DNA of 64,000 nt from Devosia lacusdianchii (GTDB taxonomy: Bacteria; Pseudomonadota; Alphaproteobacteria; Rhizobiales; Devosiaceae): contig NZ_CP092483.1 in assembly GCF_022429625.1 (NCBI RefSeq), positions 4,141,501-4,205,500 of the forward strand, in the 5' to 3' direction. This document shows, piece after piece, positions 53,594-63,638 of this stretch. The notes under the pieces are model-generated. The model saw nothing but the letters and a program-made list of their open reading frames with translations. It was not told the DNA's origin and ran no database searches. The first letter of the stretch is position 1; every line of letters begins with the position of its first letter. The translations under genes and the position numbers were made by a program.

Positions 53594-54243
53594 CCAGCTT
53601 CAGGGCCATGATCCAGCGCGAACTGCGGCTATCGCTGCGCGGCGGCGGCGATGTGCTGACGCTGGTGCTGTTCTTCGTCATAACAGGCGCCATTGTACCC
53701 TTCGCCGTGGGGCCCGACCGGGTGCTGCTGGCCCGGATCGCGCCCGGCATCGTGTGGGTCGCGGCCTTTCTCGCCATGCTGTTGGGCATCGAGCGACTGT
53801 TCCGCGCCGATCACGAGGATGGCTCGCTGGTTCTGCTGCGCCAGGCCGAATTGCCGCTCAGCGCCGTCATTGCCGCAAAATTGATCGCGCACTGGCTGGT
53901 CTCGGCCCTGCCATTGATCGTCGCCAGCCCCCTGCTTGCGGTGCTGCTGGCCATGGAGCCTGACGCCTTCTGGCGGACGCTGATTTCACTGCTCGTCGGC
54001 ACTCCGGCCCTGGCCGCTTTCGCGGCGATCGGCGCGGCGGTAACCGTGGCGATCCGGCGCGGCGGGCTGATTGCGCCCATTCTCATCGCACCTTTATCCA
54101 TTCCTGTGCTGATCTTCGGCGTCGGCTCCATCACCAATACGCAGTCCGGTGCCGCCATGCTGTTTCTTGCGGCATTGAGCCTCATGGCGGTGGCGCTGGC
54201 TCCCTTTGCCGCCGCCCTTGCGATAAGTTCGGCCGAAGACTAG
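53590..54243 (+). CDS. ccmB: Heme exporter membrane subunit CcmB
   Basis: 217 residues with six membrane helices. N-terminal MIQRELRLSLRGGGDVLTLVLFF and LFRADHEDGSLVLLRQAELPL are CcmB markers. Forms the channel partner of CcmA. Starts in ATGA with ccmA. A 12-base gap separates it from ccmC. Confidence 0.94.
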   Translation: MTSFRAMIQRELRLSLRGGGDVLTLVLFFVITGAIVPFAVGPDRVLLARIAPGIVWVAAFLAMLLGIERLFRADHEDGSLVLLRQAELPLSAVIAAKLIAHWLVSALPLIVASPLLAVLLAMEPDAFWRTLISLLVGTPALAAFAAIGAAVTVAIRRGGLIAPILIAPLSIPVLIFGVGSITNTQSGAAMLFLAALSLMAVALAPFAAALAISSAED

Positions 54244-54255
54244 AGCCATGAGCCC

Positions 54256-55017
54256 ATGAGCATAGACACCACACCCAAGCAAAGCTGGTGGAACCGCATC
54301 GCCCATCCCGGGCAGTTCGTCGCCTGGACGACGCCACTGCTGTGGCCGTTGACGATCGTGACGGCTTTGCTGTTCGTCGTCGGGCTGTATTTTGCCTTCT
54401 TCAATTCGCCCGAGGACTACCAGATGGGCGATACCGTGCGCATCATGTATGTCCACGTACCCAATGCCTGGCTCAGCCAGTTCGTCTATGGCGTCATGGC
54501 GGTTTCGGCCCTTGGTACGCTGGTCTGGCGCCACCCCATGGCCGACGTGTCGATGAAGGCCGCTGCGCCCTTGGGTGCGCTTTTCACCACCCTTGCTCTG
54601 TTCACCGGCTCGCTTTGGGGCCGCCCGACCTGGGGCACGTTCTGGGAATGGGACGGGCGCATGACCTCCACCCTGGTGTTGCTGTTCATCTATCTCGGCA
54701 TCATCGCGCTATGGCGCGCTTTCGACGATCAGTTGCGCGCCGCGCGCGTCATTGCCGTCTTCACGCTGGTCGGCGCGGTCAACATCCCCATCATCAAATT
54801 CTCGGTCGACTGGTGGAGCACCCTGCACCAACCGGCCAGTGTCTTCCGTGCCGACGGTCCGCGCATGCCCGGCTCGATCCTGACGCCGCTTTTTGTCATG
54901 TTCTTCGCGTTTACATTCCTGTTCCTGGTTTTGCATCTCAAGGCCATGCATACCGAGGTCAAGCGCCGGCGCGTCGCGACACTGCAGCGCAAGGCCGCAC
55001 AGGGAGCCGGAGCATGA
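54256..55017 (+). CDS. ccmC: Heme lyase/export subunit CcmC
   Basis: 253 residues with six helices. The tryptophan-rich heme motif WGRPTWGTFWEWDGRMTSTL is intact, with the two histidines of the periplasmic loops (YVHVPNAWLS, WWSTLHQPASVFR). CcmC loads heme onto CcmE. Stop overlaps ccmD in ATGA. Confidence 0.95.
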   Translation: MSIDTTPKQSWWNRIAHPGQFVAWTTPLLWPLTIVTALLFVVGLYFAFFNSPEDYQMGDTVRIMYVHVPNAWLSQFVYGVMAVSALGTLVWRHPMADVSMKAAAPLGALFTTLALFTGSLWGRPTWGTFWEWDGRMTSTLVLLFIYLGIIALWRAFDDQLRAARVIAVFTLVGAVNIPIIKFSVDWWSTLHQPASVFRADGPRMPGSILTPLFVMFFAFTFLFLVLHLKAMHTEVKRRRVATLQRKAAQGAGA

Positions 55018-55178
55018 TCGAGCTGGGACCCCATGCCGTTTTCATCATCTCGGCCTATCTGGGTGTCGCCATCGCGGTTGGCGGCCTGATTACCTGGACG
55101 CTTTATGACGGGCGCCGTACGGCGCGCAAACTGGCCGAACTCGAAGCGCGCAACCCGCGCGGGCGGCCGGCCAATTGA
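55014..55178 (+). CDS. ccmD: Heme exporter protein CcmD
   Basis: 54 residues with one membrane helix (AVFIISAYLGVAIAVGGLIT) and a basic C-terminal tail, the typical small CcmD. Starts in ATGA with ccmC and ends in TGATG with ccmG. Easily missed because of its size. Confidence 0.9.
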   Translation: MIELGPHAVFIISAYLGVAIAVGGLITWTLYDGRRTARKLAELEARNPRGRPAN

Positions 55179-55711
55179 TGCGCTACGCCCTTTTCGGCCT
55201 GCCGCTGATCGCGCTGGTGGCGCTGGTGGCGGTTTTCGCCTTCTCCATTGACCGCGATCCTGGCCTCGTGCGCTCGGTCTTGATCGATAAGCCCGTCCCG
55301 ACCTTCGCCATGCCCGCAGTCCCCGAACTGGGTGTGCCCGGCTTCGATACCGCCGCGCTGATGGGCGAGGTAACAGTGGTCAACGTCTTTGCCAGCTGGT
55401 GCATCCCCTGCCGCGACGAGCATCCACTGCTGGTGGCGCTCAAGGAGGTCAGCGGCGTCAGGCTGTTCGGCATCAACCAGAGTGACGCGCCGGAAAACGC
55501 CCGCGCGTTTCTCGCCGAGCTGGGCAATCCCTATGATGCTGTCGGCGCCGATCGTGACCGCCGCGTCTCAATCGACTGGGGCGTCTATGGCGTGCCGGAA
55601 ACCTTCGTGGTCGATGCCAAGGGCATCATCACCTTCAAGCATGTCGGCCCCCTGACACCAAGGGACATCGAGACCGAGCTGCTGCCGGCAATCGAGATGG
55701 CCCGCGGCTAA
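55178..55711 (+). CDS. ccmG: Thiol:disulfide interchange protein CcmG/DsbE
   Basis: 177 residues: one N-terminal anchor helix, then a thioredoxin-like domain with the active site ASWCIPCRDEHPLL (residues about 72-85) and GVYGVPETFVVDAKG near residue 140. It reduces apocytochrome c before heme attachment. ccmE, ccmF and ccmH are not in this window and must lie elsewhere. Last gene of the operon. Confidence 0.94.
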   Translation: MRYALFGLPLIALVALVAVFAFSIDRDPGLVRSVLIDKPVPTFAMPAVPELGVPGFDTAALMGEVTVVNVFASWCIPCRDEHPLLVALKEVSGVRLFGINQSDAPENARAFLAELGNPYDAVGADRDRRVSIDWGVYGVPETFVVDAKGIITFKHVGPLTPRDIETELLPAIEMARG

Positions 55712-55821
55712 GATGTGATCGGCCAGCGGCCTTAACGCGCTGATTTACCATATTCATTCAGATTATGTTCAGGCTGCGATTGGCAGTATCGCCCGCAGTC
55801 CAAGTGCCGGAAGTATTTTGT

Positions 55822-55977
55822 ATGTTGCGTACCCTGATAAATTTCGCCCACGATGAAGCCGGCGTGACCCCTGTCGAATACGGCTTGATCGCAGCGATTA
55901 TCATGGTGGCGACGACGGTCGCAGTGTCGGCCGCAGGCTTCAGTCTCACAGACATTGTTGGCGGTGGTGATCGCTGA
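55822..55977 (+). CDS. Orphan Flp/Fap-type pilin
   Basis: 51 residues: MLRTLINFAHDEAGVTPVEYGLIAAIIMV, with the Flp prepilin motif Gly-(x)4-Glu-Tyr-Gly followed by a hydrophobic helix. The Glu and Tyr are conserved; Pro replaces the usual Ala/Ile before them. The Tad/Cpa secretion genes needed to assemble Flp pili are not present in this window. ATG at 55822 chosen for length and motif position. Confidence 0.8.
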   Translation: MLRTLINFAHDEAGVTPVEYGLIAAIIMVATTVAVSAAGFSLTDIVGGGDR

Positions 55978-56041
55978 CCCGCTATTGGCGTATTCAATAA
56001 GCCCACCGCCGTTCGCTCGAGCTTGACCCAAGGGCCCTCGC

Positions 56042-56245
56042 TCAGAAGTCGCTGGTCAGGCCCTTGATTTCCCAATCGCCATAGCGCCCGGGCTCCAATC
56101 CGCCGCGACCGCCTTTCTCCTTGGGGGCAAAGGCTCCCTTCGCATCGATCGCCCGGCGGCGCGCCTCGGCTTCGGCCAGCGCGCGCTTGGCGGCGTCGCT
56201 TAGGGGCGGCCGTGGCGTTTCCTCTGGGATATCTTCGTCGCTCAT
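56042..56245 (-). CDS. DUF1674 protein (succinate dehydrogenase assembly factor 4 type)
   Basis: 67 residues, no signal peptide. C-terminal KGGRGGLEPGRYGDWEIKGLTSDF carries the DUF1674/SDHAF4 signature (GGLEPTRYGDWE...SDF). The eukaryotic homologue assists assembly of succinate dehydrogenase flavoprotein; the bacterial role is probably similar. It is divergent from htpX, the usual alphaproteobacterial layout. Confidence 0.92.
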   Translation of the reverse strand: MSDEDIPEETPRPPLSDAAKRALAEAEARRRAIDAKGAFAPKEKGGRGGLEPGRYGDWEIKGLTSDF

Positions 56246-56339
56246 TGTCTGGTCCAGGTTACGATTTGGTCATGCCGCTTGCATGGAACCTCTGGGTGCA
56301 CAACATAATTAGTCGAGAACTCGAACCCAAGGTCTCCCC

Positions 56340-57323
56340 GTGTTCAATGCGTTTCGCACCACTGTCCTGCTTGCAGCGCTGACCGCGCTGTTCATGGCTG
56401 TCGGCTATTTCATCGGCGGCACATCCGGCATGATGATCGCCTTCGTCTTTGCACTGGTGACCAATCTCTTCGGCTACTGGAATTCCGACAAGCTGGTACT
56501 GCGCATGCAGAATGCCGTGCCGGTCGAACGCTCCCGCGTGCCCGAGCTTTACGACATGGTCGACATCCTGTCGCGCAAGGCCGGCATACCCACGCCCAAG
56601 GTCTATGTCATCCAGTCCGAGCAGCCCAACGCATTCGCCACCGGCCGTAACCCGCAAAACGCCGCCGTCGCCGTGTCTGCCGGCCTGCTCAAGCATCTCG
56701 AAACCCGTGAAGTCGCGGCCGTGGTCGCGCATGAACTGGCCCATATCCGCAGCCGCGACACGCTGACCATGACCATTACCGCCACCTTTGCCGGCGCCAT
56801 TTCGGCCCTGGCGCAGTTCGGCCTGTTCTTTGGTGGCGGCAATAATCGCGACAATCCGCTGGGCGGTGTCGGCGCGCTGCTGATGGTTTTCCTCGCGCCG
56901 GTCGCGGCCATGCTGGTGCAAATGGCGGTGAGCCGCACCCGCGAATACGAAGCCGACCGCGACGGCGCCGAGATTTCCGGCGACCCGCTGGCGCTCGCTT
57001 CGGCGCTGCAGAAGATCGCGACCCTGGCCGGCCGGCAGGTCAATATCGCGGCCGAGCGCAACCCGGCCATGGCCCATATGTACATCATCAACCCCCTATC
57101 CGGGCAGCGGATGGACAACCTCTTTTCCACCCATCCCGATACCGGCAACCGCATCGAAGCTTTGCGCAAGCTTGCAGCCGAGATGCAGGTGGACGATAAG
57201 GGCCGCAGGCCTCAGCCTCGCCCAGCCCCGACCAGTACCGGTCGCGACATCGGCGGTGGCTGGCGCGTGCCGACCGTCGGACGGACCGACGAGGACGGCG
57301 GACAACGCGGTCCCTGGGGATAG
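56340..57323 (+). CDS. htpX: Membrane zinc metalloprotease HtpX
   Basis: 327 residues from a GTG. Two N-terminal membrane helices, the zinc motif HELAH (residues about 130-134) and the third ligand in EADRDGAE. Works with FtsH in clearing damaged membrane proteins. The C-terminal 30 residues are low-complexity. rsmB follows after 9 bases on the same strand. Confidence 0.95.
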   Translation: MFNAFRTTVLLAALTALFMAVGYFIGGTSGMMIAFVFALVTNLFGYWNSDKLVLRMQNAVPVERSRVPELYDMVDILSRKAGIPTPKVYVIQSEQPNAFATGRNPQNAAVAVSAGLLKHLETREVAAVVAHELAHIRSRDTLTMTITATFAGAISALAQFGLFFGGGNNRDNPLGGVGALLMVFLAPVAAMLVQMAVSRTREYEADRDGAEISGDPLALASALQKIATLAGRQVNIAAERNPAMAHMYIINPLSGQRMDNLFSTHPDTGNRIEALRKLAAEMQVDDKGRRPQPRPAPTSTGRDIGGGWRVPTVGRTDEDGGQRGPWG

Positions 57324-57332
57324 AATAAAAGC

Positions 57333-58634
57333 GTGGCGCATAACAAACCTGATCCGGCGGGGCTCAAGCTTCGCCTCGTTGCTGCACAGCGGCTGAAATC
57401 CGTACTGGCGGGCGATAACTTCTCGCCCCTGACCGCCAGCGACCTGGCCGATGGGCGGGATCGCGCCCTGGCCAATCGGCTGATCACCACTGCCTTGCGC
57501 CGTCAGGGCCAGCTCAATTTCATTATCCACGCTTTGCTCGACAAGGGCATGCCCGGCAAGTCCGGCACGTTCGAAGCCGTGCTGCGGCTGTCGCTGGCGC
57601 AACTGGTATTTTTGCCCGATCTTGGCGCCCACAGCGCCCTGTTCCTCGCCGTCGAAGCCACCAAGCGCGACCCCAAGGCCCGCCATCTCAGCGGCCTGAT
57701 GAATGCGGTGCTGCGCAATGCGCAGGCCAATTCGGCCAAGTTCAGCATGCTGAGCGATGACCTGCTGATTCCCGACACCTTTGGCGACACCTGGCTCGAA
57801 GCCTATGGCGAGGACGCCATCGATGCTTTCTCCGACGCCCTGCTATCAGGCGCGCCACTCGACCTGACGCTTAAGGATGATGATCAGGACCTGATCGATT
57901 CTCTGGGCGCCGAGCGGGTCATTGCCGACACCGTGCGCATCGACCAGCGCGACCGGCCCGTGGAAGCCCTGCCCGGCTATGCCGAGGGCCGCTGGTGGGT
58001 GCAGGACGCCGCATCAGCCATTCCGGCGCGACTGCTGGGTCTGCCGGCTGGCGCCCGCGTGCTCGACCTCTGCGCCGCCCCCGGTGGCAAGACCGCGCAA
58101 CTGATCAAGGCCGGCCATCTGGTGACGGCGCTCGACAGCGACGCCAAGCGCATGGAGCGGCTCAAGGAAAACCTCGCACGCCTCGACTACACCGCCGAGA
58201 TCATCGTCGGCGATGCCGGTACGTTCGCGCCCAATTCGCCCTATCAGGGCGTGCTGCTCGATGCGCCCTGCTCGGCTACCGGCACCTTCCGCCGCCACCC
58301 CGAAGTGATCTGGCACCGCTCGGTCAACGATGTCGCCGGACGTGTGCGTCTGCAGCGGGCCCTGCTCACCAATGCCTTCCGTTGCCTTGATACGGGCGGA
58401 GTCCTGATCTATTGCGTCTGTTCGCTCGAGCCCGCCGAGGGCGAGGATCAGGTCGCTTGGGCCCTTGATTCGTTGCCGGGTCTGGAGCTCTGGCCGGTGG
58501 ACAAGGACGAGCTTGCGGGCCTTGAGTCGGCCGTTTCGGCGACCGGCCTGGTACGCACCCATCCGGGCCTGGCGCCGGGCGGACGCGATGGGGGCATGGA
58601 CGGATTTTTTGTGGCGCGGTTCCGTCGCCGCTAA
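57333..58634 (+). CDS. rsmB: 16S rRNA m5C967 methyltransferase (RsmB/NOL1/NOP2/Sun family)
   Basis: 433 residues from a GTG. N-terminal NusB-like domain (residues about 10-140), then a Rossmann methyltransferase domain with LDLCAAPGGKTAQL (motif I), VTALDSDAKRMERL, DAPCSATGTFRRHPEV (motif IV, catalytic Cys) and YCVCSLEPAEGEDQV (motif VI, second Cys). The family methylates cytosine in 16S rRNA. Lies 9 bases behind htpX. Confidence 0.93.
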   Translation: MAHNKPDPAGLKLRLVAAQRLKSVLAGDNFSPLTASDLADGRDRALANRLITTALRRQGQLNFIIHALLDKGMPGKSGTFEAVLRLSLAQLVFLPDLGAHSALFLAVEATKRDPKARHLSGLMNAVLRNAQANSAKFSMLSDDLLIPDTFGDTWLEAYGEDAIDAFSDALLSGAPLDLTLKDDDQDLIDSLGAERVIADTVRIDQRDRPVEALPGYAEGRWWVQDAASAIPARLLGLPAGARVLDLCAAPGGKTAQLIKAGHLVTALDSDAKRMERLKENLARLDYTAEIIVGDAGTFAPNSPYQGVLLDAPCSATGTFRRHPEVIWHRSVNDVAGRVRLQRALLTNAFRCLDTGGVLIYCVCSLEPAEGEDQVAWALDSLPGLELWPVDKDELAGLESAVSATGLVRTHPGLAPGGRDGGMDGFFVARFRRR

Positions 58635-58726
58635 GAGCAATGTCGATTGGGCGCCATGGGGAAGGGTGCCAAACGAGGAATTGGGTCGTTGACGGGCAGA
58701 GATGAAACCACGCCGGCTTTGGCCGC

Positions 58727-60346
58727 ATGGCGAGCGGAAGCGGCCCGATGGTGACGCGTCCCGGCCACGCGCTGCGCCGCCTTGCCTATGGTTTTGCCGA
58801 TACCATGGTGACACTGCCCATCCTGCGCTGGACCTGGCGCGGGCTGGCCGACGACGCCTTTGCCGGTGAATTGCCCGAGTTCCGCCCGGCCGACCGCGAA
58901 GCCGTGCGCGACATGATGGCTGGCCGCTACTTGCTGGCCAGCAAACTGGTCGAAACCGGCGGCACCTCGCCGTTCGGCCTCGATGTCTACCATCTTGATT
59001 GGTGGCTCAACCTCCACAGCTTCTCCTGGCTGCGCCATTTCCGCGACGTGCGCGACAATGGCGAGCGCCGCTTTGCTCGTACCCTGGTGCTTGACTGGAT
59101 CGGCCGCGAGGGCCAATTCGAACGCGATACCTGGGCCCCAGCGGTCACCGCCCAGCGCGTGCTCAACTGGCTGCGCCATTTGCCCTTGCTGCTCGATAGC
59201 GCCACACCCGAGCAGGCCAAGACCATCCAGCGTGTGCTCGGCGCCCAAATCCAGAGCCTCAAGGTGCGCGGACCATTGTCCAGCGATCCCAGCGAAGCCC
59301 TGTTCGCCGCCATTGCCCTGCTCGGCGCCGAATATTGCGAACAAGGCGACCAGACCGACATTCCAGCGCGGGTGGAGAAGCTCAACGCCTTGCTGGCCCA
59401 GCAATTGGATGCCGATGGCCTCCATCGCTCGCGCAGCCCCAAAATGCAGTTGCAACTGCTCGTCGAACTCGTCAGCGTCCGTCGCGTTGCCGGCTCGATC
59501 AAATCCGAGGCCGCCAACGAGCTGGGCGCCCAGATCGACCGTATGCATGAAAGCCTCGACGCCCTCACGCTTTCCAGCGGCGAACCGGTCTATTTCAATG
59601 GCGCCGGGCACCTGCCCCATGACGTCTTGATCGCCATCCAGTCCAACGGACCCAGCCGCCGCCGGCGCTCCATGCTCCTGGGCGGCTATGGCATCCTGCG
59701 TGACGGCGATGCGGTGGTGGTCGCCGATTCCGGCCTGCTGCCGCCTGCCGGTCTCGATGGCGACAGCCATGCCAGCGCGCTGGCCTTCGAATTCTCCCAT
59801 GGCAGCGAACTGATCCTGGGCTCCTGTGGCCCCGCGCCCTCCGACCTGCCTGAGAGCAAGGCGCTGTTTCGCCAGGGTGTGGCCCATTCGGCCCCGACCA
59901 TCGACGCGGAAAATGCGCCCGGTGTCACCAGCCCGATCATGACGCTCGACACCGCCGATCACCTGCTCAGCCTCACCACGTCAGGCTATGCCAAGCGCTT
60001 CGGCGTCGATATCGAGCGGCGGATCACCCTGCTGTCGGGCGGCACGACCCTGGTCGGGCAGGACCGCCTGATCGGCCATGGGACCCCGTCCGGCCACCTT
60101 TCGGTGCGCTTCCACCTGGCGCCTGGCGTGATGGTGCGGCGCAATCGCGGCGAGGGCATCGTGCGGCTGGTCCTGCCCAATGGCGCGGTCTGGAGCTTCC
60201 TCTGGGAAGGCGCCGAGTTCCACGAGGAGGAAAGCGTCCGCCAATCGGCCTATGTCGGTCTGCACAAGACGCGGCAACTGGTGCTGGAAACCGAGGTCGC
60301 AGCCAATGCCGAGATCGCCTGGATCTTTACGCTCGAACAGAACTAG
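58727..60346 (+). CDS. Heparinase II/III family protein
   Basis: 539 residues (or 532 from a second ATG at 58748). N-terminal helical toroid region to about residue 330 and C-terminal beta-sandwich region. [11 protein letters not shown] and [29 protein letters not shown] and SSFSHGSEL-like sections are typical of the alphaproteobacterial group always seen beside rsmB and purH. Substrate unknown; the name comes from heparin lyases and should not be read literally. No signal peptide is obvious. Confidence 0.88.
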   Translation: MASGSGPMVTRPGHALRRLAYGFADTMVTLPILRWTWRGLADDAFAGELPEFRPADREAVRDMMAGRYLLASKLVETGGTSPFGLDVYHLDWWLNLHSFSWLRHFRDVRDNGERRFARTLVLDWIGREGQFERDTWAPAVTAQRVLNWLRHLPLLLDSATPEQAKTIQRVLGAQIQSLKVRGPLSSDPSEALFAAIALLGAEYCEQGDQTDIPARVEKLNALLAQQLDADGLHRSRSPKMQLQLLVELVSVRRVAGSIKSEAANELGAQIDRMHESLDALTLSSGEPVYFNGAGHLPHDVLIAIQSNGPSRRRRSMLLGGYGILRDGDAVVVADSGLLPPAGLDGDSHASALAFEFSHGSELILGSCGPAPSDLPESKALFRQGVAHSAPTIDAENAPGVTSPIMTLDTADHLLSLTTSGYAKRFGVDIERRITLLSGGTTLVGQDRLIGHGTPSGHLSVRFHLAPGVMVRRNRGEGIVRLVLPNGAVWSFLWEGAEFHEEESVRQSAYVGLHKTRQLVLETEVAANAEIAWIFTLEQN

Positions 60347-60477
60347 CGCAGCGCTCCTCCATCTGCCCCTCCACAGGCGCTAGCAGGTTCCGTGCTCTAA
60401 ACTGTGATACCCAGTTGGCCCCCCGCTCACTTCGTGCTAGCGAGCGCGCAAACCACATCACAGGGCGACACATCCTC

Positions 60478-62064
60478 ATGGGCAAGACGGTCAAGGTCGG
60501 GCGGGCGCTGCTTTCGGTATTCGACAAGTCTGGCATGGCCGACTTCGCCAGGGGGCTCAGCGCGGCCGGTGTCGAGCTGGTTTCGACGGGCGGTACGCAC
60601 AAGCTGATCAGGGATGCCGGTCTCCCGGTCCGCGAGATTTCCGACCTCACCGGCTTCCCCGAAATGATGGATGGCCGCGTCAAGACGCTGCATCCCAAGG
60701 TGCATGGCGGACTTCTTTCGGTACGGGACAACCCATCCCACGCCGCCTCCATGGACGAACATCAGATCGGCGCCATCGACCTGGTCGCAGTCAACCTCTA
60801 CCCGTTCGAGAAGACCGTCGCATCGGGCGCCAGCTATGACGACATCATCGAGAATATCGACATTGGCGGCCCGGCCATGGTGCGGTCGGCGGCCAAGAAC
60901 CACGCCTATGTCACCGTGGTCGTCGACCCCGCCGACTATCCCGCCATCCTCGACGCCATCAGCACCACTGGCGGCGTGCCATTCGAGCTGCGCCAGAGGC
61001 TGGCCGCCAAGGCCTATGCCCGCACCGCCGCCTATGACAGCGCTATCTCCACGTGGTTCGCCAAGGCGATCGACTACCCCGAAATTCCCTATCGCAGCTT
61101 TGCCGGCACCCTGCGCGAGGTTATGCGCTATGGCGAAAACCCCCATCAATGGGCCGGCTTCTATGCAAATGGCGAAAGCCGCGCCGGCGTCGCCACTGCG
61201 CAGCAGGTGCAGGGTAAGACGCTGAGCTACAACAATATCAACGACACTGACGCCGCCTTCGAGCTGGTCTCCGAGTTCGACCCGGCGCAGGTCGCCGCCG
61301 TTGCCATCATCAAGCACGCCAATCCCTGCGGCGTTGCCGTGGCCGACAACCTGCTGACGGCCTACCAGAACGCCCTGCGCACCGACCCCGTCTCGGCCTT
61401 TGGCGGCATCGTTGCCACCAATCGCGAGATCGACGCCACCACCGCCACCGAGATCGTCAAGGTCTTCACCGAGGTGATCGTGGCGCCGTCGGCAACCCAG
61501 GAAGCCCAGGACATCATTGCGGCCAAGAAGAACCTGCGCCTGTTGCTGACCGGCGGCATTGCTGACCCCAAGGCCGATGGCCTCGTGGTCAAGTCAGTGG
61601 CGGGTGGCCTGCTGGTCCAGTCGCGCGATAACAGAAATGTCGACGACTGCGATCTCAAGGTGGTGACCAAGAAGGCCCCATCGGACAAGGAAATGGCCGA
61701 CCTGCGCCTCGCCGCCAAGGTAGCCAAGCACGTCAAATCCAACGCCATCGTCTACGTCAAGGACGGCGCCACGGTCGGCATTGGTGCGGGCCAGATGAGC
61801 CGGGTGGATTCCGCGCTGACCGGTCATCGCAAGTCGATCGACGCGGCAAAGGCGGCGGGCATCGAGGGTGCCCTGGCCCAGGGGTCGGTTGTTGCCTCCG
61901 ACGCCTTTTTCCCCTTTGCCGATGGCCTTGAGGCTCTGGTCGCGGCCGGCGCCACCGCCGTCATCCAGCCGGGCGGCTCGATGCGCGACGACGAAGTTAT
62001 CGCCGCCGCCGACGCCGCCGGCATCGCCATGGTAATGACCGGCATGCGCCATTTCCGGCACTAG
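60478..62064 (+). CDS. purH: Bifunctional AICAR transformylase/IMP cyclohydrolase PurH
   Basis: 528 residues. Performs the last two steps of IMP synthesis. N-terminal cyclohydrolase (MGS-like) domain with [13 protein letters not shown] and [15 protein letters not shown] transformylase domain from about residue 200 with [10 protein letters not shown] and [10 protein letters not shown]. Start ATG at 60478. A 131-base gap upstream has no gene. Confidence 0.97.
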   Translation: MGKTVKVGRALLSVFDKSGMADFARGLSAAGVELVSTGGTHKLIRDAGLPVREISDLTGFPEMMDGRVKTLHPKVHGGLLSVRDNPSHAASMDEHQIGAIDLVAVNLYPFEKTVASGASYDDIIENIDIGGPAMVRSAAKNHAYVTVVVDPADYPAILDAISTTGGVPFELRQRLAAKAYARTAAYDSAISTWFAKAIDYPEIPYRSFAGTLREVMRYGENPHQWAGFYANGESRAGVATAQQVQGKTLSYNNINDTDAAFELVSEFDPAQVAAVAIIKHANPCGVAVADNLLTAYQNALRTDPVSAFGGIVATNREIDATTATEIVKVFTEVIVAPSATQEAQDIIAAKKNLRLLLTGGIADPKADGLVVKSVAGGLLVQSRDNRNVDDCDLKVVTKKAPSDKEMADLRLAAKVAKHVKSNAIVYVKDGATVGIGAGQMSRVDSALTGHRKSIDAAKAAGIEGALAQGSVVASDAFFPFADGLEALVAAGATAVIQPGGSMRDDEVIAAADAAGIAMVMTGMRHFRH

Positions 62065-62118
62065 CTTCGCCGCTTACAAAAAGTTGATAAGGGCCCGGAT
62101 CGGAAGGTTAATATCTTT

Positions 62119-62130
62119 TTGACCGGTCAA
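62119..62130. repeat. 12-bp palindrome at the flippase leader
   Basis: TTGACCGGTCAA is a perfect palindrome ending one base into an ATG at 62130. It might be an operator. It contains TTGAC, which resembles half of a -35 element. Confidence 0.35.
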
Positions 62131-62180
62131 TGACAGATTGGATGGGTTGCGGGCAGTCTCTGCAGCCTCGGGACGGCTCA

Positions 62181-63542
62181 ATGCGAGTTTCCATTTCCTC
62201 CGACCTGTCGACCCTGCTCCGGAAAGGCGCATGGCGCGCTGTCGGCTCGCTCGGCATCAAGGTGGCGACAGCCGGTCTGACCTACCTGACCTTCGTTGTG
62301 CTGGCTCGAACCATGACGCAGGTCGAGTACGGCCATTTTGCCTTTGGTCTGGCTTTGGCGACCGTGCTTGCTGTCGGTTTGCCTGCGGCCTGCGACTCGG
62401 ACCAGAAGCGCAGGATCGCATTGGGTTGACCGAAGGCTGCGGCGCAGGAGGCCACGCAGGCCGTACGATCGGGAACCACGCTAATCGCGCTTGCTGCAGT
62501 GGCCATCTCTATTGTCCTCTGCGTCGGCGTCTTCGCGGTGACAGGCACCGTGACCCTGTCCGATACGACAACCCATTTCTATGGTGCCGCGTTTCTTATT
62601 TTGCCGATGGCACTGGCCGAATACAATTCGTCGGCCCTGCGAGCCCAGGGCTCGCTGTGGACGGCGCTGCTGCCGCGCGACATCCTGTGGCGGCTGGCCA
62701 TGCCGGCCGCTACCGTTGCGCTGTTCGCTGCTGGCGTCATCCTGAGTGGCGCGGATGCGCTGGCCCTCTACTCCGCACTGCTGGTCGGCTCGCTGGTCCT
62801 GCAGTATTGGGTGGCGCACCAGCAGGGTTATGAACTGCGGGCCGGCTGGGGCGGCACGGCCCAATACTTGCGCGAGCGGGGCAGCATCGGCGCGTGGCTG
62901 TTGCTGGGCGCCCTGATCGAATCGGCTGCCCTGAACGCCGATGTGGTCTTGGTCGGTCTGATGGCCGGCCTTGAGAGCTCGGCCCTTTACTTCAACGCCA
63001 TGCGCACCGCCGGACTGATGACGCTGATCAGCTACGCTATCGTGCTGGTGATGGCGCCGGTCATTACCCGGCATTACTATGCGGGCGACCGTTTCCAGAC
63101 CCAACTGGTGACCGCTGCCGGCGCATGGGCCGGCTTCGCCTTCGCTGTCTGCACCTTCGGACTTTTTGTCCTGTTTGGGGAGCCCATCCTCTCCCTGTTT
63201 GGCCCCGTCTACGGCGATGCCCATCTGGTCCTGGTGCTGCTGTCAGCCGGTCTGCTGGTGGACGCCGCGACCGGCCCTACCCTCACCCTGATGACCACCA
63301 CTGGCCAGGAACGCGTCTTCGCCTACTCGCTGGGCGCCGTGACCCTGGTAAGCCTTGTGATACAGGCGCTCGTCCTGCCGACCTATGGCCTGGTGGGCGT
63401 CGCCGCGGTGAACATGATCGCCCGGCTCGTGTCACAGGTCTTCATGGCCTTCTGGTGCATCGCAAAGGTGGGGGTGGATCCCACCATATTCGGTGTCCTG
63501 CGCCTACGCGGCATGGGCCGGCAGCTCCAGAGCTCGCAATAG
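62181..63542 (+). pseudogene. Polysaccharide flippase-like protein, interrupted by an inverted 44-bp segment
   Basis: Wzx/MATE-type flippase of 453 residues if the frame were intact, of the usual size. Part one runs from ATG 62181 (MRVSISSDLSTLLRKGAWRAVG) to about 62390; part two from about 62435 to 63542 with LPMALAEYNSSALRAQGSLW and later helices. In between, positions 62391-62434 read CDSDQKRRIALG then TGA. Read on the opposite strand, that segment gives FGQPNAILRFWSES, the expected flippase sequence, and inversion of the 44 bp restores an open frame exactly. An upstream ATG at 62130 is also possible. The protein as sequenced would stop after about 82 residues. Confidence 0.88.
62391..62434. 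other. 44-bp inverted segment inside the flippase gene
   Basis: The segment starts and ends such that its inversion keeps the reading frame. Sense reading contains an in-frame TGA at 62427-62429; the inverted reading has no stop and joins GLPAA-FGQPNAILRFWSES-QAAAQEAT. Weakly similar 9-base inverted flanks (CCTGCGGCC and GGCTGCGGC, 6 of 9) border it. Confidence 0.8.
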
Positions 63543-63551
63543 CCGCCCACT

Positions 63552-63577
63552 ACAACCGTACCGCCGAGTACGGTTGT
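63552..63577 (+). terminator. Hairpin after the flippase gene
   Basis: ACAACCGTAC-CGCCGA-GTACGGTTGT: a perfect 10-bp stem, 9 bases past the flippase stop. No T-run follows. Likely terminator of the flippase or purH unit. Confidence 0.55.
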
Positions 63578-63578
63578 G

Positions 63579-63607
63579 CTTGACCCCTCCCCCTTCCGGG
63601 CTTAGAA
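63579..63607 (+). promoter_or_regulatory. Candidate leuC promoter
   Basis: CTTGAC, 17 bases, TTAGAA. The first hexamer is the exact alphaproteobacterial -35 and the spacing is exact, but the -10 is weak. It lies 32 bases upstream of the leuC start codon. Confidence 0.4.
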
Positions 63608-63638
63608 CCACTCCAAACTTCCCTGCTGGAACATCGTC

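Noticed and set aside
56009..56040. Degenerate REP copy ahead of the DUF1674 gene
   Set aside because: Only the GCTTGACCCAAGGG core resembles the family and no hairpin of useful length forms; noted but too weak to list.
60347..60477. Riboswitch upstream of purH
   Set aside because: 131 bases without the conserved pairing of ZTP, PRPP or purine riboswitches; nothing beyond ordinary sequence seen.
62427..62429. In-frame TGA in the flippase as a selenocysteine codon
   Set aside because: The sequence around it does not resemble the family in sense orientation and the opposite strand does; inversion explains the stop without recoding.
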